Assembly (NCBI RefSeq): GCF_011386835.1
Contig: NC_088792.1
Location: forward strand, 234,862,394-234,926,393
Origin: Chrysemys picta bellii
Lineage: Eukaryota > Chordata > Testudines > Emydidae
Length of the DNA: 64,000 nt
Direction of reading: 5' to 3'
The translations under genes were made by a program, and so were the position numbers. Below, piece by piece: positions 53,901-64,000 of this stretch (position 1 is its first letter; each line of letters starts with the position of its first letter). Under the pieces are notes generated by a model. That model worked only from the letters and a program-made list of their open reading frames with translations. It made no database searches and was not told where the DNA came from.

Positions 53901-56900
53901 AGCTGCAAACCAATCTTGGAATATTCTACCCCTGTTTTTGGAGACTAGGACTATGAATAGGTGTTTTTAAGTGTAAATGTGAAGAGTAAGTAAATATAAT
54001 TATATGTGTGAGTGTGGATGGACACACATACACAAACACACACACATGGGCTTGGGCAGTATCACAGGCATCATTTTGTAGTTCTGTAACAGGAGCCAAG
54101 AACATATGAGATGGCCTTAAGAGCTTGACAGTCTTGATATATTCCTTGCTCTCCACCTTTGGAGAAGAAGCCACTCTACCGCAGAGTCCAAGATGAGCTC
54201 CAGAGAAGGATGGGATTTTCAAAAGTCCCCAGAAGTATTAGCTCAAAAGTCCCATTGAAAATCATTGACATTTGTACTCCTAACTCAATCAGGTGCTTTT
54301 GAAAATCCCTCCCAAAGTGTTTTAACATGCCAATGCTTGCTTCAAAGGCACAATGACCTGAATATTTGGCACCTGCATAACACTTTGAGATTTTGCAGCA
54401 ATACTTGAAACCTGATCCAATTCAGACTGCTTTGAAGCAAAATCCTTACTGGCGGTGGGACAATCATTCAACTTTGGAATCTATAGGCTTTGTGATCCGC
54501 CTTTGAGTCAGACTTCTTGGAGAGGCTAGGAAATCCCTACATCACTCCACCCATGATCCGATGGCAACATCCGAACAGATTCAACAATGTTATGATACTC
54601 GACAAGGCAATGTGTTTGCTCATCTGTCATCAGCTTCTTCTGATGGTAGCATTTTAAGCCAATGGGCTGTGTTTGCAGTAGGCCAGTCTTTATTTTCCCT
54701 AAAAAAGGAAATACTGACCACTATGAAAAAAGCAAACCCCCAGGAAACCTTCCTACAGAGAGCCCAAAGCAGGCAAAAGTAAAAACTAAGAAAATTTGAA
54801 AATGAAATATATCTGTATATTTTTATATATACATATTTTTTCCAGCTGCTTTCCTCTGTTCTTCATGGGCAGCACTGTATCGGTGCTTGGGGTTCACTGT
54901 TGCTTTAGTGCTAAGAAACTGACACCCTTGTTTCTGAATTTGATAAAATGATATCAATTAGTCCAGTCTTATAGTAGGCCAAAATAATCTGGAACAACTC
55001 TTCTATTTAGCAAATGGGAGGGATCCTGCTGGTACAGAAGCATTAATATATGAATGTAACTGGTGATGATCTGAGTTGGACAGGAAAGGATTAGAAAATG
55101 GGGAAAGTACCGGTATATTATAAGGACTCTGCACAGCAAAGAGTTACCTTATGAAGATTTTGCTAATCTTGAGTTTCCAAGAAAAAAGGGGGTGGTGATT
55201 CCCTCTTCTTTTCTTGGGTAAAGTGAAGGAACCTTCAGTCAGGAACCAGTGATTAAAGAAAACAACTGGGTGAGGTGGTACAATTGGCATTTGGTTGGGA
55301 GATGGAGCCAGAATTTAGGTTAGAAGAGGCCTAAGGCAGGATGCAGACACCATCTGTTTCTCTGACACCCTTAAGGCCTTTTCAATCCTTATCTTATACC
55401 CTGAGCAGACAGGTGCTAGGAGTAAAAGTGAAGTGAGTTTGAACAACCTGTTCCCAGCAAAAAAGATTTAGATTTGTTTCTTTTTTTTCCCCCTTATAAC
55501 ATAAGTTATACAAAGCTTGGCTGTTCCCGTGTGATTATTAATAACTCCTGACATCTTCGTCATAGCACTAGTGTGAAAAAATTTACAATTAAATCCTGGC
55601 TGCTTTGAAGTCAATGGCAAAGCTTCCTTTGACTTCAATGGGGCCAGGATTTCATCCTCAGTTTGTATCATGGGGATCCAGCTGGCATATGACAGAATGA
55701 TTATGTAGTTAAACAAACTATGCCACCTTGTTTGCACTAGGTAAGTGCGTAATGTTGGTCAAGTGACTTCACTAAGTAACAAGAGAGAAAACCAGCTGAC
55801 AAAGACTGTCCTGGCAGACATGCAATTCTTCAGTACGTGGCATGTACGCAAATTGTTATTTTAGCATGCAAAATGCTTATGTAAATACTACGTATACTTT
55901 AGGTGGTGGGTGTGCTGTGTTTAAATGCCAATTATATAATCAGTTTGCCTGTTGCCAAATTTCACTGGATGACAAGTGATTAAACAAGTTGTCAATGAAC
56001 AGATACTGGATTACTTCGGTTAGCATTTGGAATGTGCCACAAACAGCTCTGGCAGATACTGCATGCAGCTTGGGTGGGTAGAAAACTAAACAGTAAAGTG
56101 TGGGCGTCAACAACTTTTTAGGGACACCACAATCTGCCTAAGATGGATGAACCTATACTCTAAAACACTAAAAGATTAACTAGTTTTTAATTGTTAATAA
56201 TTTTAATTTACAATTCTTGAAAATTTTACCAGATGCCCATTCACTGGTTAATAGGTTTTGTCTTCCAGATGTAGCTATTAAGATGAGGTTACCACCACCA
56301 GAAAGGTTGAAATGAAACTCCCCAATGAGAAGCCATCTCCCTAGCCAATCCCAGCTTCTGGGAAAGGTGGGAGGATGTATGGGGGACTGTGCTTGGGGCT
56401 TTATCTTTGTTCTCAACATTTGTCAAGAGGGGGGTCTGATAAATATGAAGTTCTACCCATTTCTAACTGCAGAGCTTCCTGTCTCTTACACTCCCTCCAC
56501 AGCTTGCTGATGCTGCAAGGGAGGAGGGTCTCCACCACGCTATCCATCCCATCGAGCTTCCTTGATGCTGTGAGTGGGGTGAGTTTCCTTTCCTAGTGGG
56601 GAGAAGGAAAACAGGGCTTTGTTCCCCAGCCCTTCTCAGTAATCTCCATCCCTTCTGAACTTCTCCAGCACTGTCCCTGCAGCTGGTTCTTGCCATTCCA
56701 AGCAGCAGCAGCATGAAAGTAACATCACTCTTGAGTTTCACTGCTGTCCAGATGGATTTGAACAGTAACAGTGACACTTACGAGTCTTATAACTGATTAG
56801 AGTTGTGGTTACAAATTATCGACAGCAGACCACTTGCTGGTAGACATCTGGCTAATTACACGTTGCTGGCTCCTCCCCCATGCTTCCACCTGCTATACTG

Positions 56901-57629
56901 CAGTGAAAGACAGCTAAACATACATTCAATACTTTCCTAATATTATTGTGTTATATAAGCAATTATGTAGCTGCCACAGGGATGTTATTTGGTGTTATTT
57001 CAAGGGGAAGGGATGTAGTCAATGGGTCAGTGGGCCTGATTCTTAGTTGCCATGCACTATGTCATTCATTGGTGGGAACTGTAAAACTCTGCCAGCTCAG
57101 AATGGTGGCATTTCATACCCACTCTGCACTGCTGAGAATAAATGTACATATGCGGAGCAATGGGGTATCTGGCTCTGTAACTCTGTTAAGACGGGGGTTA
57201 CACTATGAAAGTGTGGGAACCCGCGAATGGGATCACTGGAACTCTCTGTCTGCATACTCAGAAAGGCAATGCTTTACATTCTGCTCTCACTTGGAAGGAA
57301 ATTAGTAACTTAGTTTTTATTAAATGAAAGATTAAATTCTGCACAAATACATGTGTTTGATCTCATGCTCTCCAGGGAAAGCTTTAGTTGCAGCCAGGGA
57401 AGAGCAAACGCTCTGTCATGTACATCCAACATAAAAAAAAAAAGACAGAAATTGAGTTAATATAAAACAGAATTCAAAAAATAAGGAGAGAATTAATGTA
57501 CTAAAGCTTCTATCCACAAACGCAAGGAGCAAGACAGACACGCAGAAAGTACTAAATAACAGACTATGATCTAGTAGGCATAACTAAAACCTGGTGGGAT
57601 GACTCTCAAAACTGAAATGTCAGTATAAA
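53901..57629. other. Anonymous DNA
   Basis: No recognised gene. A (CA)n-like tract lies at 54024-54047. Similarity to the end of DIRS C is lost after about 53900; whether 54360-54800 is more of that element could not be decided. Confidence 0.4.
55591..55652. repeat. Short inverted repeat (dispersed family)
   Basis: 'aaatcctggctgctttgaag' at 55591 is mirrored by 'cttcaatggggccaggattt' ending at 55652. The arms match at 21 of 24 positions with a 14-bp spacer. This is a common reptile/bird interspersed motif. Confidence 0.7.
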
Positions 57630-57656
57630 TTGGTATCGCTAAGGCTGCAAGTTTGT

Positions 57657-57707
57657 CATGGAGGTCATGGAAAGTCACAGATTCTGTGACTTTCCATGAC
57701 CTCCATG
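57657..57707. repeat. Perfect 25-bp inverted repeat with 1-nt spacer
   Basis: 57657-57681 ('catggaggtcatggaaagtc' plus 5 bases) is the exact reverse complement of 57683-57707, with a single T between them. Confidence 0.97.
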
Positions 57708-57940
57708 AGTTCTGCAGCGGCCGATGTGGGTGGCCCGGGGGCCTCCTGAGTAGCTTGGGCAGCCCCTGGGCCAGCTGCACCGGCTTCTGCTGGGGCAGTC
57801 TCAGGCCACGGCGCCTCCCTCCCACAGCAGCAGGAGTTTGGGTGTGGGAGGGGGCTCAAGACTGGGGGTTGGGGAGTTGGATGGGGCGAGGGCTCTGGTT
57901 GATGCTTACCCCAGAAGACTCCCGGAAGCGGTGACAGGGC

Positions 57941-58115
57941 CTCGGCTCCTAGGTAGAGATGTGGCGAGGTGGCTCTGTGCACTGCTTCCGCCTCAGGCAC
58001 CGCCCTGCAGCTCCCATTGGCCGTGGTTCCTGGCCAATGGGAGCTGCGGAGCCAGCTCTTGGGGCGGAGACAGCGCGCAGAGCTGCCTGGCCACGCCTCT
58101 ATCTAGGAGCTGAGG
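57941..58115. repeat. Palindrome with 16-bp perfect inner stem
   Basis: Outer arms 57941-57978 and 58078-58115 are inverted, imperfect copies ('ggctcctaggtagagatg' against 'cctctatctaggagctg'). The inner stem is 'gcagctcccattggcc' (58007-58022), perfectly mirrored at 58032-58047. Confidence 0.85.
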
Positions 58116-58390
58116 GAGGGGGATGTTGCAGCTTCTGGGGAGGTGTGGAAACAGATAGGGAGCCTGCCACCGCACCAACTCCCCCCCCCAGCACCAACGG
58201 TAGTCCTTTGCTGCGTGCCACCTCCCTCACCCCCCAGCACCCACGGCGCCCCTGGGCTGCCCTCCCCGCTAAGATTTAGTCAAGTACAAGTACAAGTCAT
58301 GGACAGGTCACGGGCCATGAATTTTTGTTTACTGCCCATGACCTGCTCATGACTTGTTCTAAAAATAGCTGTGACTATAACATAGCTGTA

Positions 58391-60200
58391 GGTACAGCTT
58401 ATAGGAGACAGAAAAAGAAGAGTAGGTTTGGTGCTAAGATGTCAAAAGTATTTTACAATTCTGTCATAGGATAAGTTGTCCCTCTCTAAACATATTGGGG
58501 CCTCAGCTTTGGCTATGTCCAAGTTCCAACAAAACTAAAAAGTCTGATTATGAAGTAAATCTGAATAAAAAATCTTGACATTTATTTTGTCACAAAACAA
58601 AAATCACTGTGGCTATAAATTAATGTAGAGTTGTGACCATCTAAGAATTTCTTCTGTCAGGTTGAAAATTGATGGGAAAGTAATTGAGAAGAGAAAGAAG
58701 TTGTATTTGCATCCTCATAAGCTTCCTTCTAATGCCATTCATTGTCTCTGGCAGTGGTAGCAACAGCCAAAATATTTCTTTTATATTCTGCAAATCATGA
58801 CAACCAAAGCCTCTGACCTACGTATGTACCATTTCCCAGCATGCTCTACAAATATAGACCTTGCACTATATAAAATCAAAACCTATCCCTTCCTGGAGTT
58901 TGGCTTTATTAACAGAGATATCAACAATAAGCTAACAGAGGTCAGCTCAAACCTTGTCCCCAGACTTTGATGATCCTAGGGTTCCTCCCTTGGAACTGCA
59001 CTGCCCACATCCTAGATCCTCTCTTCCCAGACAGCCACTCCTGTCTCTGTTATATTAAGGTGGAGTAAAGACTCACCCACCTCAGAGAGTCTGCATAACC
59101 TATTTAACCCTTTCCCAGTAAAATTAACACCTACTAGCAGGGTGGGCAAACAGTGTTACAGGCAAACACTGCCTGCATGGTACATGCCCCATCCTGGTTT
59201 GCTTGTTATTATTGTCAGGCATCTATATATCTGGGACATGAACTTTTCAGCAGCTGTTTATGAGGCCGGTGTTCACTGCCTCTTGCTTCCTAGCATAGCC
59301 CCTTTCTGCTGCCACTGACAGAAATGCCATTCCATAGCACCACTTCCACCTCTACTACTCGTCATGGTTATTATTTTTAAACCTAACAATGAAACTGACA
59401 ATAACAGTGGCTTGTATAAGGTATAAAGTGTTACAGAAACAGGACTCTTTTAGAAATTCCCTACCATGAAGTATGATAAGATAATAATGATAAGATTGGG
59501 CTATTTTCTTCAACGTAATTAGTAGGTCAGCGCTAGTGCAACACAAGCATTAATGTCAGGATTAAAGCAAGTTGCAGAGGCCAGGGCACAGGCTAGGCTT
59601 CAGAAGGATCATTCCTTTCACACTAGAAATACAGTAATAAACAGACTAATGTACAGTACTGCCAACTCTAAGAATTGTACGTTAAATCCCCCCGAATCAT
59701 GGGGTTGGTTTAAAAATAATGAGATTTTAAGGAAACAATATACTGCAATGTGCTTTGGTCTGCTGCCTGAGCCAGTAAGAGGAAGCTAACCACCCCTGAT
59801 ATGCATGAAATTATTTCCCGTTCAAAATTCAGACTTACATGCACAGTATTCCCAACCCAAGTGTTCAAAAATCATGAGTGAGGCCATAAGATGGTCTTTA
59901 AAAATAATTTTGTTACTTCTTTAATTTGTTTTCTGGTTTCTGAGCCTTCAGGGTGCACTCAGTTCATGTTTTCCAGCTTTTCTCTGCAACCACAATACTA
60001 CTTTGTTTTTAAATGAAAGCTGGGATTCTCTCAATCAGTTGATTCATAGAGCTGGAGCGTTAAGAAAAATGCCAAATATCACAAGACGCACATTAAAATC
60101 ATGAGCGTTGGCAACACTGCATGGACCCATAATGCACACACAAAAATATGGATATGCAGGATTCACTGTGCTCAAAGGAGTGAAAGAGCTGCTGTCTTCA
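58391..60200. other. Anonymous DNA
   Basis: No gene recognised. A block near 59095-59165 ('ccctttcccagtaaaattaa') could be an LTR remnant but has no clear limits. Confidence 0.35.
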
Positions 60201-60640
60201 TGAATTCACAGAGTTTAATGCCAGAAGGGATCATAAGATCATCTAGTCTGACCTCCTGTATATCATAGGCCACAGAATTTCACCCAATTACCCCTGTACT
60301 GAACGCAATAACTTGGGGTTGAGTAATGCATAACTTGGGTCTTGCTGAAGCATATATCACAGAAAGGCATCCAGTCTTGATCTGAAGACATCAAGAGATG
60401 GAGCACTCAACATTTTCTTTGGTAGTTTGTTCCAATACTTAATCACCCTCACTGTTAAAAAATTTAACTTTTCTCTGTTAGATTAAAGAGCCCTTCTCCC
60501 CATGAAGGTGCTTATACACTGTAATCAAGTCACCTCTCAATCTTCTTTTTGATATGCTAAACAGATTGAGCTCTTTAATTTCCTCACTGCAAGGCCCTGA
60601 AGTAATTTTTCCGGCTCTTTTCTGCAACTCCTCTAATATT
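60201..60640 (-). mobile_element. CR1 LINE 3' region
   Basis: 3' end at left: 'agaagggatcataagatcat', 'ctagtctgacctcctgtata', then 'aggcatccagtcttgatctg', 'tggtagtttgttccaatac' and 'taatcaagtcacctctcaat'. It is an uninterrupted counterpart of 16746-17500. No open frame; 5'-truncated. Confidence 0.82.
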
Positions 60641-62169
60641 TCAATTTCTTTCCCTCTCTATCCATCTTCCTTCTTATTCGCTTGCCTTCTCACAATCCAC
60701 GGCCCACTCAGATTTGCCCAGTCTGCTGTTCTGCACCTCCTCACCATATTTTCCCTTACAATCTCCTACCCCTCAAATTCTCCCTTCTATGTCACATATT
60801 GCCCAATACCTCCAGTTTTCCTTCTGCGTCCCACATTTCTCTGCAATTCCTCTCAGTGCCCTCTAACAATCCACATTCCTCTCTCCTCTTAGCTTCCTGT
60901 TCATTTCCAAGCTATAGCGCCTAAAGACTATCACCATCCCTGCGGGCAGCCTGGCTTCAGTCCCACAAGAAACTATAGGGAATTTTACGAAAGGCAGCCT
61001 CACTTCTGCTTTCAGCTTCTGTAGGGAAATGGTGACCATCTTAACTGAGGGCAGCCTATGACATAAATTCTATTGGACATTTATAAAAAAGTTTGCAAGG
61101 CTGCTGCTGAATGCTGGGAGATTATGAGAAGGTATTAAAAAAACAAAATATATATTGGGAAACTCCTGATATTGCAGCTGACAAAGCTGAATACAGGAGA
61201 AATGCCAGGACCAAGAGATCTGGGTCACAGGCTAGGTTGGCAAGGGTATTAGAGAAACAAATCCCTTTTTACTATTTGTGAACACCAAATAACATTAGCT
61301 CTTAGGAACAAATTGCAATTTTTCCCTTTGAAAAACAGAGTGGAAATGATTTCTTCAAAGCTGATTTTTGACCAAATGAGGTAAGCCTTGGCAGCTAGGG
61401 GTTTAGAATGAAGGCCATGCTAATGCCAATCATGCGATCAATCCCAACTAGTACTAATATGCTTTTTTTTTTTTTTTTGCTGTTTTACCACCATTTCAGA
61501 AATGTTTATTTGAATCTAAAATTGCTCAAGTGAATGCAGTTTAATATCAACAGTTTATTATTAACAACGACTTAGCCTTAGGCCAATGAGCAAAAATCCA
61601 AAATGTAGTACAATAAAACAAAACTAAATCTGGAATTATACAATAATAAAAACATATAAAGAAAGATGAAAAAGGACACAAACCATTAAACCATATATGA
61701 TCACCATGACACGATGCAAATTGGGCATCTGCTCGAATCACAGATATATTATCAGATGCCAACAAATATTCTACTTTTTAAGAGGTCATAGAAAAAAAAA
61801 AAGGCATCCAGGACAAAAACACAGAAAGCCATTTTGACCTCAAGTGGCAATACAGATTACAATGTAATAAATAACCAGTAGTGTCTTCTTCCTGCCCTCA
61901 GTCCCAAGGACAGAGTCCGTTACATTTCTCGGTGCCAGTATATTGGCCTTCTAAGTAAATTGTCTGCATGGATTGAAAACAGAGAGCTGTGAATGGTCTT
62001 CTTAGCAAGTTATTGCACAAACTATCTAAATATCTGGCACACCCATAAGTCTTTTTAACAAGGGGAAATCAAGGTGACATATTTGTAATAGAAACAACTG
62101 CCATATCCTATTGCTTATCAATATCCTCTATTCTTGACTTGATTATGGAGTTCCCACGTTTAAACTTCA
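60641..62169. other. Anonymous DNA, with T-run
   Basis: Polypyrimidine-rich sequence at 60650-60900, then AT-rich sequence with a T-run at 61463-61479. No gene recognised. The part after about 61550 may belong to the minus-strand LINE that follows, but this could not be established. Confidence 0.35.
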
Positions 62170-63680
62170 ACCTAATTATTTCTAATTGTAACACCTAGAG
62201 AATGCAAGGAATTTTGAATATATTTTAACAAAATTTGCATGAGAAAGACCTGCTGAGCTCTTCCTGTAGGCATGTGCTGTGGGTGCATACCATGGGTATA
62301 GTTTGGGATGGACATGGGGGGCATTGCCCCTCCGCCCAACTGCAACCCTGGGCAGGCACAGAATTTGCCCCTACACACAGCCCAGTTGACCTGGCTGGAG
62401 CTACCCCACCCCTCGCCCCCAAATACAGAAGTCAAACTATGCCTATGGTGCATACTATAATTATAAAACCGAATATTAATATTGTGATGTTGCACTTTGT
62501 GCAGAATAGAACCCATGCCTATCTTGGCTCCAAGAAAAGCAGCAGGGATATTATTTGATAAACTGAGGATCTTCCTAAGGTATTTGTTTTGAATTACTTC
62601 CAGTCCCATGGGATCATTCCATTACCATATTTCTGTGCTGTACAAAACTTGAGCACATACCTTAGACACAAAACACACTAAGGGCAGGTTTGACTAACTT
62701 ACCCCCACAGGTCCCGGTAAAATGCAATATAGCGTGGATTGAATTTGAGGCCTTTTCTTTCGTTACCTGAAGATGTTGATTTTAGACGCCATTTTGTGAG
62801 ATCCAGACACCCAGGTAAGGGAGAGAGCTAACTTGTTCAATATATTGCCCATCAATCCTCCATTTATGTAACCGCCATCTTTAGCTAAAGACATTTACTT
62901 TAGTTTTTGAATAATTTATCGAGAGGCCCTCCCACTGGCAATATGAACAAAATGCATTTAATAAACTCTTCAGGCCCACTGGTGTTTGTGATAACAAAAC
63001 CACATCCTCTGCATATAATAAAACAGACACAGAGTGATTCATAATTTTAGGGGACAGAATTGATCCTTTTTTAATGCTAAAACAACATCATAGATATAAA
63101 AATTAAAACAAAGAGGAGCTAAAAAGACAGGCCTGCCAAACCTCCGATGTAACTGGGATGGAATCTGTTTATTTCCCACACAGGCCTATACTAATCTTGG
63201 CCACTGTATGTTTATGAAGAGCTCTCAAAAGAAAAAGTAACTGGGGATCTATTCCAGCAATCTATAATTGCCGTCCCTATCAACAGAATCAAAAACCAAT
63301 TTCAGATCAACAAAAGCTGCGTACCATTTTCTTTTCTTAGGTGGCACATATTGATAGATCAAATAAGAAAGAAAAACCGATGGTCTCTGGTGGAGTGGGC
63401 ATTTTGGAAACCAGCTTGTTCCTCAGCAAATCATTTACCTTTTTTCTGCCCAATCCTCTAATCTCCCCAAAAGCTCTCTAGTGTAAATTTTTAAAACAAC
63501 ATCCAATACACTAACTAGACAGTAATTTCCTGGATCTTTCCTATTCCCTTTTTTATAAAGTGGAATAATAATACTGGTAGCCCAACCTGAGGGCATATTA
63601 ATGTTGGAGAAAAGTTTAGCCAAAACAGGTGCCCACTGATCAACATTCTTCTTAAATACTTCCATAGCAATAAAATCCTC
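62170..63680 (-). pseudogene. Non-LTR retrotransposon reverse transcriptase, fossil
   Basis: Frame 63435-63665 gives 'MPSGWATSIIIPLYKKGNRK' and 'DPGNYCLVSVLDVVLKIYTR', the LINE RT block before motif A. Later frames supply 'WYAAFVDLKLVFDSVDR' (motif A region, about 63270-63325) and 'LAPLCFNFYIYDVV' (near 63090-63130, after motif B). The frame 62172-62609 carries 'LEVIQNKYLRKILSLSN'. These blocks fit a jockey/CR1-type superfamily LINE. The exact clade was not determined. Many frameshifts. A miniature element lies within it at 62284-62454. Confidence 0.65.
62284..62454. mobile_element. Inverted-repeat miniature element in the LINE
   Basis: Left 'tgcataccatgggtatagtt' and right 'aactatgcctatggtgcata' are inverted copies with a few mismatches. 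The interior is GC-rich and non-coding. It interrupts the LINE 3' part. Confidence 0.6.
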
Positions 63681-63812
63681 CTTGGGGCTTTATTACAATA
63701 TTGTTGATTAAAAAATTAAGATACAACAGAACATTCTGGAAGAGAACAGGGAATGGAGGTTACCTGAGCTGATTGTATTATTATAAAGTCTGAAAAAATA
63801 TTTCTCCCAAAT

Positions 63813-63934
63813 TAGGATGACCATGTAGCAAGTGTGAAAATTGGGAAGGGAGTGGGCGTAATAGGTACCTATATAAGACAAAGCCTCGAATATTGGGACT
63901 GTCTCTGTAAAATCGGGACACCTGGTCACCCTAT
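63813..63934. repeat. Short dispersed repeat with inverted ends
   Basis: Begins 'taggatgaccatgtagcaag' and ends 'gacacctggtcaccctatc', inverted over about 11 bp, with 'taggtacctatataagacaa' between. It is typical of a reptile family that in other copies reads 'gggtgaccagatgtcccg' at its end. Confidence 0.65.
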
Positions 63935-64000
63935 CACAAATATGGTTGGGGATCAGCACTTCAATATTACTCCTAGTCTTATTGGAACCCATTGCTGCCA

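Larger units (their letters stand above)
57630..58390. repeat. GC-rich dispersed repeat with multiple hairpins
   Basis: Begins with a perfect 25-bp palindrome (57657-57707), has a GC-rich interior with no gene, contains a second nested palindrome (57941-58115) and ends in a third (58294-58355). Long open frames on both strands are compositional. It resembles reptile repeats that carry 'aagtcacagattctgtgact'-type ends. Confidence 0.7.

Noticed and set aside
57653..58279. Pro/Gly-rich open frames on both strands
   Set aside because: They cover the palindromic GC-rich repeat. Open frames mirror each other because the sequence is inverted.
61547..61765. 72-codon Cys/Phe-rich frame (-)
   Set aside because: No motif match. 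It may be part of the decayed LINE, but there is no evidence for an independent gene.
1..64000. Bacterial-style systems (CRISPR arrays, operons, toxin-antitoxin pairs)
   Set aside because: Base composition, spliced gene structure, SINEs and LINEs show a vertebrate nuclear genome. No regularly spaced repeat array was found.

Overview
The window is nuclear DNA of a non-avian reptile, most probably a turtle or tortoise. It is AT-rich, CpG-poor and built mainly from old transposable elements. The clues are DIRS-type tyrosine-recombinase retrotransposons, a two-gene Harbinger transposon with a Myb-like ORF, CR1 LINE tails, a tRNA-derived SINE of the turtle Cry type, hAT-type miniature elements with 8-bp target duplications, and a Gypsy-group element in which integrase precedes reverse transcriptase. 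No bacterial or viral genome features, CRISPR array or rRNA were seen. Family names rest on motif recognition from memory; no database search was run.

Layout. 0-6 kb: mostly anonymous DNA with a MIR-like SINE and a hAT miniature element. 6.0-14.4 kb: a minus-strand DIRS element (A) split inside gag by a second DIRS element (B); both keep terminal inverted repeats but have broken genes. 15-18.8 kb: a GC-rich hAT-like element, a CR1 copy with another CR1 inside it, and a decayed L1-like reverse transcriptase. 24.1-28.6 kb: a SINE between inverted repeat arms, then a Harbinger element with an intact-looking spliced Myb/SANT gene (+), a transposase (-) with two in-frame stops, and an unexplained antisense open frame. 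30-34 kb: a local duplication, a palindromic repeat and nested miniature elements. 34.4-39.0 kb: a minus-strand Gypsy-group element in the order gag-protease-integrase-RT, carrying a hAT miniature element. 39-52 kb: mostly intron-like or intergenic DNA with SINEs, a palindromic miniature element, a CR1 ORF2 end, a possible host terminal exon (about 43.15-43.31 kb, minus) and a possible minus-strand transcript end near 49.37 kb. 52.6-53.9 kb: a third DIRS fragment interrupted by CR1. 57.6-58.4 kb: a repeat rich in perfect hairpins. 60-64 kb: CR1 tail, a minus-strand LINE and small inverted-repeat elements.

The only genes that look protein-coding rather than fossil are the Harbinger Myb-like gene and perhaps the short exon at 43.15 kb. 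The most interesting signals are the antisense frame inside the Harbinger element, the recurrent repeat families with a hammerhead-ribozyme-like core (often as head-to-head palindromes), the integrase-first Gypsy element, and the DIRS-in-DIRS nest with a 41-bp piece of RT sequence repeated exactly just outside it.
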